Positions 8,142 through 14,630 of a stretch of DNA of 32,030 nucleotides are shown here, piece by piece. The DNA comes from a virus. The notes beneath the pieces were generated by a model. It was not told the origin of the DNA. It did no database searches and saw nothing but the letters and a program-made list of their open reading frames with translations. A program made the translations under genes and the position numbers. The stretch is from positions 1-32,030 of IMG/VR virus record IMGVR_UViG_3300043775_001972; one strand, 5' to 3'. How positions within the stretch are numbered: the stretch's first letter is position 1; each line of letters starts with the position of its first letter.

Positions 8142-9716
8142 TCAAAAAGAAAAATATGAACCGCCCGTCGGAGCTCCTATTAGATTTATCGGATTTGTAA
8201 TATGTATTGTAAAATCATCCACATTATATCGTGGAGCATAATAATTTGCTTGTTGATATACCGTTAAATTTAAATCAGCCCCCCATTCACTCAAAGGTGG
8301 GACTCCGCTAATTTCGCCTTTAACTTGGTCTATTTTCATCCAAGATATATCTTCTTTGTTATTACAAACCACATAATACTTATCCGTAGATCCTTTATTT
8401 ATACTTAAAGTACTCTGATAACCTGCTTTCCATGACATATCTTTAATATCGACTAATAACTTAGTATCCACTATTAAATTTATATAATCAGTTACTGATA
8501 AATCTTTTAAAGTCCCAGTTACTGCAATTTTATAAACACCATCTTTCATTGGAGTTAACCCAATTCCTTTAGCCCAATCAGGTAAATTCGAAATGGATAC
8601 CGTAACTTGATCTTCTTTATATCCAGAAATAATAATTCCGTTTTTACTCGGATAAAATAAAGTCATTTGACCTAATGATGTAATATGTTGGCCTGGACCG
8701 AATACTTTATCTGGGACTGGTGATACAGTTATATCCCCATTTTTTCCCGGTATGGTATAATTAATATTTGGTGTATCGGTCATTACAACTTTAGGTTGAA
8801 CTACGGTTTTTGTTATAACTGGTGTTTTAGTTAAACTGCCATTATATGAATATATAAACACTCGATTACTAGGTGAATTATAGATATCCTCAGAACTAAA
8901 TAAATGAGGTTCTGCTATTTTAATATAATTACTATCGATAATGTTATTTTTAGTAATAACGTTATCGATTACCATAGCATTAGGCCCTTTACCGGAAACG
9001 CAAATAGCCCCACCCCCATAATCATTAGTATTACTCATAAAAATAATATCACCTGGGCTAATTAATGATTTCCAATCACCAACCGGTTTAATACCATTAT
9101 ATTTTAAAATCCATTTATCGTTACTTTCCGGCGTTGTAGTATATCCAATACTACTAATTGGTAATGATGATCCGTATAATGATGCGATAGTATTTAATAA
9201 AGTCCAATAACCACCCATACTCCAGACTTTACCGACGAATGATTTAGCGATATCGATTAATGAACTAGCATTAGTTACATTCGATTGATTGATGATAGAA
9301 GCAGTTACTTCAGTTCCTCGTATATCATTTAAATAAACACTAGGCATATCGACTAATGAAGTAAATGTCGGATCTATATAATTTACTGCGCTTAATGAGA
9401 CGACTGCGACGTTATTATTGGTTGTGGTGTTAGCTATTTTAATATCGGTTAATTTCCCGTATTTACTATTAGTATAAATTCCATTTTTATACGTAAAAAT
9501 AACACTAGTACTTTCAGTTCCGGGATAAAAATACGAGGGTTTTATAGTAGAAGAACCAGCTATAATTTCAGCCCCAGATTTAACCGTATTAAAATAATTC
9601 ATATCATTATATAAATTTAAAACTATATATTTCGATGAATCTTTACTAATATCAAAGAGTTCAGTTATATTAATAATTCCACTACTTGCATTTACCGCTG
9701 ATTTTTTAATTTGCAT
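8142..9716 (-). CDS. Putative NlpC/P60-like (possibly inactive) virion protein with C-terminal beta domains
   Basis: 524 residues. Residues 150-260 resemble an NlpC/P60- or CHAP-type segment seen in large secreted proteins: AKSFVGKVWSMGGYW, SLYGSSLP, KWILKYNG, DWKSLISPGDIIFM, then GGGAICVSGKGPNAMVIDN. In the relatives I recall, the first block has GCW (nucleophile Cys) and the fourth GGGH (catalytic His). Here the corresponding positions are Y170 and A237, so peptidase or acyltransferase activity is probably lost. Residues 1-145 are beta-rich and unrecognised; 310-515 look like cadherin/Ig-type domains (GEISGVPP near residue 480). It lies between large terminase and the fibre genes. It may be a structural adhesin or baseplate-associated protein. 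The family match is from memory and needs a profile search. Confidence 0.5.
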   Translation of the reverse strand: MQIKKSAVNASSGIINITELFDISKDSSKYIVLNLYNDMNYFNTVKSGAEIIAGSSTIKPSYFYPGTESTSVIFTYKNGIYTNSKYGKLTDIKIANTTTNNNVAVVSLSAVNYIDPTFTSLVDMPSVYLNDIRGTEVTASIINQSNVTNASSLIDIAKSFVGKVWSMGGYWTLLNTIASLYGSSLPISSIGYTTTPESNDKWILKYNGIKPVGDWKSLISPGDIIFMSNTNDYGGGAICVSGKGPNAMVIDNVITKNNIIDSNYIKIAEPHLFSSEDIYNSPSNRVFIYSYNGSLTKTPVITKTVVQPKVVMTDTPNINYTIPGKNGDITVSPVPDKVFGPGQHITSLGQMTLFYPSKNGIIISGYKEDQVTVSISNLPDWAKGIGLTPMKDGVYKIAVTGTLKDLSVTDYINLIVDTKLLVDIKDMSWKAGYQSTLSINKGSTDKYYVVCNNKEDISWMKIDQVKGEISGVPPLSEWGADLNLTVYQQANYYAPRYNVDDFTIHITNPINLIGAPTGGSYFSF

Positions 9717-9717
9717 G

Positions 9718-9746
9718 ATAATACCCCATAGTAAATGGGGTATTAT
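9718..9746 (-). promoter_or_regulatory. 12-bp hairpin directly against the start codon of the NlpC/P60-like gene
   Basis: Arms 9718-9729 and 9735-9746 are perfectly complementary (12 bp, 5-base loop). In the leftward mRNA the hairpin ends one base before AUG at 9716, and the GGGG of the only plausible ribosome site is inside the stem. No T run follows on either strand, so a terminator is unlikely. It could limit ribosome access or be an RNA-processing or stability element between terminase and fibre genes. Confidence 0.55.
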
Positions 9747-9763
9747 ACTATAATACTAAAGTA

Positions 9764-11329
9764 TTATCGATGATTTTCGTACCAACTCCAAACGTCCATT
9801 TCACTATCACCGGAACTAGTTACTATTGGTGTAGGTTCGATATAATTTGTATCATCATTAAATTCATTGATGAAGTCGGATTCATACATTAGTGCATATG
9901 CATCATCTTCATATCGAACTAATTCATCTAACATGCGCATTAATATAAGATGAGCTGATATTGTATCATCAGTAGACCCAGACCTAGCGGAATATGATCC
10001 ATTTTTACGAACAAAGTTTTTCATCTCGTTTATTGTATTTTTAGATTTGATTTTAATGCGACCGGATTCGAACATCTGTTTAAAAGTGATACATAAAGTA
10101 AGTTTATTTTTACCGGTATTAAATCCTAATCTCCGTTTTCCTTTATCTGAAAGTAATTCGCCGATTTCGACTGGATTTTCATCAATTGATTGTAGACTTA
10201 ACATCCCTTCACCTACGCCATTATTTTCTAAGCTCCAGTAAACATTTTCAACTCCTTTTGATTGTAATAATTTAAGCATATACTTAATAATATTATAAGC
10301 AAGGGGTGATGACATTACATTGCTTCTAAACTCGGCAATTTGCTGTAGATCTGGGAAGTTATATAAAACAATGACTGTATAATCACTACCGCTACCGGTT
10401 GCTGGATCTACGGCGATTAAATAAGTTTTATTACTGTCTATAGTATCGAACCAAACAACACCTCTAGCATCAGGTTCTGGTAATGGATCGGTTTTATATG
10501 TAATTACGTATCTAGAACTAAATAGTAATGGATCATTTGAAATAAACTCACATTCATATTCCTGGGCAAATTTTTCAGGTCCGATAATCGCGATTTCTTT
10601 TTTTCTAAATTCGTCATCTCTACCGGGAACTGAATCCCAAGGAACAAATAATGCATTAAATGCGTTAGTTCCAGCTGACGCACCGCGCCATAATTCGGCA
10701 TATAAATTATCATCGCCATTTGGTGTACTAGCTATAATCGATTTACCGCCAGTTGATAATGTGGGGCGTATACTAGTCCAAAATTCTTCTGCTATAGTTG
10801 GATTTATGAAAGCAAATTCATCACAAAATAATAATGATATAGACATACCACGACCACTATTCGTAGTCGTACTTTCTGATACTATTCTACTACCATTTTC
10901 AAATGAAATTTCTAATTTATTCCAATTTGTTGGATTAATAGCTGGTTTTATCCAATTGGGTAAATTTTCATACATAAACACAATACGATTAACCATATCT
11001 TTAGCATTCTTTGCTTTATTAGATACAATTAATATTTCTTTGTTTTTATGAAAGATAGCATACCATAAAAGGAACGCACATGATGTTTGTGATTTACCTA
11101 CTTGTCGACTAGCACAAACAATAGTATTATGATTAAAAGCGAATGACTCCACCATCTCTCGCTGGAACTCATATAATTCAAAAGGAACGATACCTCTTGC
11201 CGGGTGGGTAATTTTACAAAAATTTAATATGAAAAATATTGGGTCCGTTGCGCATTGAATTAAATTTTGAACCGATTCCGCAGAATATTCACTTAACTCA
11301 CCCGGCATTTTAAGCTGGGTTCTTCTCAT
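9764..11329 (-). CDS. terL: Terminase large subunit (T4 gp17 type)
   Basis: 521 residues. This is the packaging motor ATPase and headful nuclease, which docks on the portal. N-terminal ATPase: Walker A-like ASRQVGKS (73-80, K79), Walker B LLFCDE (166-171, D170/E171), coupling motif STPNG (201-205). C-terminal RNase H-like nuclease: D308 in AVDPATGSGSDYT, E368 in SLENNGVGEG, and D454/D455 in GSTDDTISAH give the acidic triad expected of gp17. Length is shorter than T4 gp17 (610), as in many relatives, mainly at the N-terminus. The start overlaps the small-subunit stop (ATGA), so the two subunits are translationally coupled. The gp17-type motifs suggest headful packaging, hence probably no fixed cos end (inference). 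Confidence 0.95.
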   Translation of the reverse strand: MRRTQLKMPGELSEYSAESVQNLIQCATDPIFFILNFCKITHPARGIVPFELYEFQREMVESFAFNHNTIVCASRQVGKSQTSCAFLLWYAIFHKNKEILIVSNKAKNAKDMVNRIVFMYENLPNWIKPAINPTNWNKLEISFENGSRIVSESTTTNSGRGMSISLLFCDEFAFINPTIAEEFWTSIRPTLSTGGKSIIASTPNGDDNLYAELWRGASAGTNAFNALFVPWDSVPGRDDEFRKKEIAIIGPEKFAQEYECEFISNDPLLFSSRYVITYKTDPLPEPDARGVVWFDTIDSNKTYLIAVDPATGSGSDYTVIVLYNFPDLQQIAEFRSNVMSSPLAYNIIKYMLKLLQSKGVENVYWSLENNGVGEGMLSLQSIDENPVEIGELLSDKGKRRLGFNTGKNKLTLCITFKQMFESGRIKIKSKNTINEMKNFVRKNGSYSARSGSTDDTISAHLILMRMLDELVRYEDDAYALMYESDFINEFNDDTNYIEPTPIVTSSGDSEMDVWSWYENHR

Positions 11330-11739
11330 TTTAGTGTTCCATTTTGAATCATATCTAAGATATCCTTTCTATCCATGATTAAATTATTATTAGTTATATT
11401 TTTAGAACTAACGACTCTATTTTTTTCTTTCTTATGTTTTAAGTCAGCTTTTTCTTTAACTGCATTTAATGCAGTAGTTAAAAATTGATTAGCAACTTCC
11501 ATATTTCTAGGGGTATGCCCTGGATCAGCGCCTCGTTCTACAGCCATACATTGATTAGTAAATGCAGCAAAAGCCGCATTGTAAATTGTTTCGTATTGCT
11601 GCTCTATTTCAATATCTTTATCGTCGAATAGATCAAAATTAGTTAATTTTACTTCTTCTTCTACTAATTCAGGCAATACAGTAGTTCCAGATTCTATATC
11701 GAATAAGTCTTCAAATGGGTGTTCTATTAAATTGTCCAT
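11326..11739 (-). CDS. terS: Terminase small subunit (T4 gp16 type)
   Basis: 137 residues with the layout of T4 gp16: an acidic N-terminal tail (1-50), a helical core (about 50-110) with TPRNMEVANQFL at 76-87, resembling the SPRHMEVF segment of gp16, and a basic lysine-rich stretch (97-108), then an asparagine-rich tail NITNNN. Small terminase forms a ring that recognises DNA and stimulates the large-subunit ATPase. Position immediately before the large subunit with a 4-base overlap strongly supports the call. An exact TATAAATA lies 15 bases upstream of the ATG, so this gene probably begins the terminase-fibre transcription unit with a very short leader. Confidence 0.85.
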   Translation of the reverse strand: MDNLIEHPFEDLFDIESGTTVLPELVEEEVKLTNFDLFDDKDIEIEQQYETIYNAAFAAFTNQCMAVERGADPGHTPRNMEVANQFLTTALNAVKEKADLKHKKEKNRVVSSKNITNNNLIMDRKDILDMIQNGTLK

Positions 11740-11754
11740 GTCTTAAATAAAAAA

Positions 11755-11762
11755 TATTTATA
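11755..11762 (-). promoter_or_regulatory. Late promoter motif TATAAATA for the terminase-fibre operon
   Basis: An exact T4-type late -10 element on the minus strand, 15 bases before the terS ATG, in the 130-base gap after the gp4-like gene. I see no other such motif in intergenic sequence before 2869, so this promoter may drive terS, terL, the NlpC/P60-like gene and fibre members 1-5. Confidence 0.65.
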
Positions 11763-11784
11763 TACCTATATTTTAGGCGTATAT
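11760..11784 (-). terminator. Possible weak terminator overlapping the terminase promoter
   Basis: The bases 11760-11764 pair with 11780-11784 and 11765-11768 with 11774-11777 around a 5-base loop, with a 2-base bulge; on the minus strand the stem runs into AAATATTTTTTATT. It could end transcripts of the gp4-like gene. The stem is short and AT-rich and overlaps the TATAAATA element. The rest of the 11740-11869 gap shows only A/T-rich sequence. Confidence 0.3.
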
Positions 11785-11869
11785 AAAAGGACATGAAATA
11801 CGTCAAAATTAAAGGGTTATATATTATATTATTGTATAATTTTGATTTTATTTTGGGATAACTCGTTGA

Positions 11870-12307
11870 TTAGACTCGAAACATTTGTTTTTCGGTAATA
11901 ATCTTAAATTCGATGTTATTCATATCGCAAAAATGTTTGCATGCATGCCATTTTGCTTGATTTACGGCATATTGAATATCTTCGTATAACTTATTTTTTG
12001 GTTTTTTAGCTCTGGATACTTTAGTTTGTGCGTGGGGTTTAACTTCGATAATACATCTTTTTAATTGATTTTGAGTATTAATATATTCAACGTAATAATC
12101 TGGAAAATATCTATGAATTTTTTGATCGGTTGGTTTAATATATTTAATAGCGATAGTTTCCGAACTCCATCTTACTATTTTGGTATTATTATCTAAAAAT
12201 TTATGCATAGATAATTCCCAAGAAGACATAAATCTAATTTTTTCAATATCACCTATATATTTTTCGGGATTATTCGGCGTATATAAACCCTGAGTAAACC
12301 TTGCCAT
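11870..12307 (-). CDS. gp4: Head completion protein with TnsA-like nuclease fold (T4 gp4/gp50 type)
   Basis: 145 residues. The N-terminus follows the gp4 pattern: GLYTPNNPEKYIGD (7-20), a SSWEL segment (28-32), WSSE (47-50), HRYFPDYYV (65-73) and IIEVKP (86-91). D70 and the E88-x-K90 pair form a PD-(D/E)xK nuclease signature like TnsA, with E31 as a further candidate. In T4, gp4 is needed to finish DNA-filled heads before tail joining; nuclease activity is predicted from the fold. Length is close to T4 gp4. Starts two bases after the previous stop, last gene of the operon that starts with the tail tube. Unlike in T4 it is next to tail genes. Confidence 0.85.
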   Translation of the reverse strand: MARFTQGLYTPNNPEKYIGDIEKIRFMSSWELSMHKFLDNNTKIVRWSSETIAIKYIKPTDQKIHRYFPDYYVEYINTQNQLKRCIIEVKPHAQTKVSRAKKPKNKLYEDIQYAVNQAKWHACKHFCDMNNIEFKIITEKQMFRV

Positions 12308-12309
12308 AA

Positions 12310-13857
12310 TTAAACTAAGTATGATTGGAAGTTTGGTGTTATTCGCTGAGCCCCAGCACTAGTATTTTGATCATAACCAGTAATTGAATTTGGAGTTTTT
12401 AATGGTTCTTTATTTAATGAATTAATTGCACTAGCTACATTAAGTTTAGGAGTTTTTGTATCTTGACTTATTTGATTTAATTGTAATGAATTAGCAAATT
12501 TAGGATTTTCTAAACCTAAATTAATTTGTTCAGGTAATTTACTCGGTATAGGATTAATAATGGAATCACCATTTTTAGCTTTAGATAAAGTAGCCGGATC
12601 ATCATTAGTTTTAGATGATGGATCTCCCGCATCATTCAATAAGTTAGTTAAATCATCAGTTAATTCAGCACCTTTCGATGTTAGAACTTCGGTCCGTGGA
12701 TTTGGTGCTAATTCTGAAACTGATATTACATTAGTTGGTACTTCTGGTGCAATTCCCGTATTTAAGAAATAATTATCATAAACAAATTCTAATACGATAT
12801 TGCTACCATTAGTACCATCAGCCATATCAAAATCACCTAAATTAATTTCTTGAATTTTAGGATTATTGAAAACGTGGATATCCATAGTTCTATTAGCATT
12901 ATATAGATGATAAACTTTAATACTTTCTATAATATTAACATTATTTTGTTGAGTTACTAATGAATACGATGCTGTTGACTTTGAAAAATCTAAACCATTA
13001 GTTTCAAATAATTTAGAACTCTCATGATTAAATATTGGGCTTACTCTTCGCAAGTAAGAAACCAAAAAGTTTAATGATTCATTTCTAATATCATCATGTA
13101 TATCTAAAGATACTGGAGAGTATGTAATATTTTTAGGTATATGCGATTTAAAATTATAAAAATTAACTTCTTCGTGGTTAATTGTTATTTTTGGTTTATC
13201 GAATTTTTTAATTAAAAAAGTAAACGAATCTTCTAATGATGGTTGGTATTCTTGATAAAAAGTAAAATGAACTAAGTAAGTATATTTCGCTTTAGGATAA
13301 AAATTAACTATATCGAATGCATAATAATCATCACCAGTAAGTGTACTGATATTATTATGTTCTTCATATGGACTTCTCGTTAAACTAGGAATACCATCTG
13401 CATTAGCGATAGTCCCGGTAGCTCTTTCATTTAAAATAAGTTGCGAGATTGAACTATCGAATAAACCGGGAGTTAAATATTCCCATCTATCCAATAATCC
13501 AGCCTGCATATCAGTTAAACCGTTAATATGGGACGCTAATAACCCGCTTTGCGACGATAAGTTGCGCCCCATAATTCCGTTACTACTATAACTATTATAA
13601 TTACCATAATTATTAGAATTAAGGTAACCTGAATTGATCGCACCGATAATATGAATCGCCGAATTTAATCCTGCTGTTATCAAAGTATTAGCAACTGGGT
13701 CTTTAACCCCTAATAAAGGACGTCTAACACCAAGAGCGGCTAATAAATTTTGACCATCTCGGGGTATACTACGATGTATAACTTTACCAATCGCAGCATT
13801 AGTTACACCAACGATAGCCCCTTGAATAAAAGAATTAAATACGTTATATGCGCTCAT
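12310..13857 (-). CDS. Tail-tube-related baseplate or tail protein (possibly gp54/gp48 type)
   Basis: 515 residues. Residues 1-70 have two alanine/glycine-rich apolar helices (AIVGVTNAAIGKVI, LITAGLNSAIHIIGAI), as found at the start of the T4 tube-initiator proteins gp48/gp54. The centre (about 170-390) has tube-fold features: KPKITINHEEVNFYN, then a 'YSPVSLDIHDD' strand with an acidic turn, a helix-like SLNFLVSYLRR segment and a final strand pair around VFNNPKIQEINLGDFD and IVLEFVYDNYF. The last 120 residues are low-complexity, asparagine/serine/proline-rich. The location directly after tail tube and the shared fold suggest a protein that starts or caps the tube, but the exact T4 counterpart is uncertain. 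Confidence 0.5.
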   Translation of the reverse strand: MSAYNVFNSFIQGAIVGVTNAAIGKVIHRSIPRDGQNLLAALGVRRPLLGVKDPVANTLITAGLNSAIHIIGAINSGYLNSNNYGNYNSYSSNGIMGRNLSSQSGLLASHINGLTDMQAGLLDRWEYLTPGLFDSSISQLILNERATGTIANADGIPSLTRSPYEEHNNISTLTGDDYYAFDIVNFYPKAKYTYLVHFTFYQEYQPSLEDSFTFLIKKFDKPKITINHEEVNFYNFKSHIPKNITYSPVSLDIHDDIRNESLNFLVSYLRRVSPIFNHESSKLFETNGLDFSKSTASYSLVTQQNNVNIIESIKVYHLYNANRTMDIHVFNNPKIQEINLGDFDMADGTNGSNIVLEFVYDNYFLNTGIAPEVPTNVISVSELAPNPRTEVLTSKGAELTDDLTNLLNDAGDPSSKTNDDPATLSKAKNGDSIINPIPSKLPEQINLGLENPKFANSLQLNQISQDTKTPKLNVASAINSLNKEPLKTPNSITGYDQNTSAGAQRITPNFQSYLV

Positions 13858-13859
13858 AA

Positions 13860-14537
13860 TTATTCGGTATTTCCTGCACCACCCAAAGCATGACCATATT
13901 CGACATTTGGGAATCTTTGAACTGCATGATCAAAACGCATAGTAACTTCAATAGTTACTTTTTCACCGTCAGAATAAGCCAAATCACCCCAGTTAACTGA
14001 TTTAAACCAGCAACCTTGCAAATGCCATCTTTCTAATTCATTAACACCACCATCTAACATCGCAACAGTACATGCGAATTTATATTCAGATGCAGTTGCT
14101 GCAGTGCCTAATAAATTAGCAGTTCCTAAACCAGCACCTAAAATATTCATTTGGCCTGAATCACCAATTAAATATTGTTGACGTTCTAATTGTTCGCGTA
14201 ATTTTCTAGCTGCTTTACTGGTAACGTCATCTTCTAACGTCATAGTACATTCATTCCATGAATGTTTTGAACCCACATATGCAACTGAGTTATATCTGTG
14301 TAATTCTACTTCTTGGAACTGCAATGACGGTCTTTGAAAATTAGTACATTGCATTGTAATTGCATTGGGTTCAGACGATAACATTTCTAATGCATTAGAT
14401 AAAATCGACTCATACCCAATAGCAGTGCTTCTAGGACCACCTAGATTTAAAAACACCGCTTTCCATCTATTTTTAAGCTTCGGCTGATACATACCAATAT
14501 TGGTAGGATCAATACCGATATCCATAATTGTTGCCAT
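13860..14537 (-). CDS. gp19: Tail tube protein (T4 gp19 type)
   Basis: 225 residues, longer than T4 gp19 (163). The tube-fold signature is visible: KNRWKAVFLNLGG at 22-34, the ITMQCTNFQRPSLQFQEVEL strand pair (60-79), WNECTMTLEDDVTSKA (94-109) equivalent to the gp19 'dWTvtvmnD' turn, the LQGCWFKSVNWGDLAYSD region (173-190) equivalent to 'lkGlwPtnvgeL', and EVTMRFDHAV (197-206). The protein forms the inner tube around which the sheath contracts. First gene of a leftward operon; TTAGGAG is a strong ribosome site. It is divergent to the sheath gene, which it must match in amount, and shares a mirrored promoter with it. A 25-residue insert after residue 125 is glycine/alanine-rich. Confidence 0.85.
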   Translation of the reverse strand: MATIMDIGIDPTNIGMYQPKLKNRWKAVFLNLGGPRSTAIGYESILSNALEMLSSEPNAITMQCTNFQRPSLQFQEVELHRYNSVAYVGSKHSWNECTMTLEDDVTSKAARKLREQLERQQYLIGDSGQMNILGAGLGTANLLGTAATASEYKFACTVAMLDGGVNELERWHLQGCWFKSVNWGDLAYSDGEKVTIEVTMRFDHAVQRFPNVEYGHALGGAGNTE

Positions 14538-14571
14538 TTATGACTCCTAAGTGTGCTGTATACATATTTGA

Positions 14572-14579
14572 TATTTATG
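14572..14579 (-). promoter_or_regulatory. Late promoter motif CATAAATA for tail tube operon
   Basis: CATAAATATCAAA on the minus strand, 34 bases before the tail-tube ATG at 14537. Fits the NATAAATA set. It is back to back with the sheath promoter. Confidence 0.7.
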
Positions 14580-14586
14580 TCCTACT

Positions 14587-14594
14587 AATAAATA
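14587..14594 (+). promoter_or_regulatory. Late promoter motif AATAAATA for the tail sheath gene
   Basis: AATAAATATCAAA on the plus strand, 36 bases before the sheath ATG at 14631, with a GGGAG ribosome site in between. It is the mirror image of the tube promoter. Confidence 0.7.
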
Positions 14595-14630
14595 TCAAAA
14601 TACTAAATTACATATTTTGGGAGTTAAAAC

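Larger units (their letters stand above)
14567..14599. repeat. 12-bp perfect inverted repeat holding the two divergent late promoters
   Basis: TTTGATATTTAT at 14567-14578 and ATAAATATCAAA at 14588-14599 are exact reverse complements with nine bases between them. Each arm contains the ATAAATA element of one promoter plus the next five bases, so the sheath and tube promoters are identical over 12 bases. Confidence 0.9.

Noticed and set aside
8396-8403. TATAAATA on the minus strand within the NlpC/P60-like gene
   Set aside because: Inside the coding region with no start codon at proper distance; such a motif is expected occasionally in A/T-rich DNA.
9718-9746. Interpretation of the hairpin after terL as terminator
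   Set aside because: No T run on either strand and no promoter between it and the next gene; kept as a regulatory or processing hairpin instead.
10047-11051. Three frames of 64-96 residues inside terL
   Set aside because: All lie within the conserved ATPase or nuclease region in other frames; no signals.
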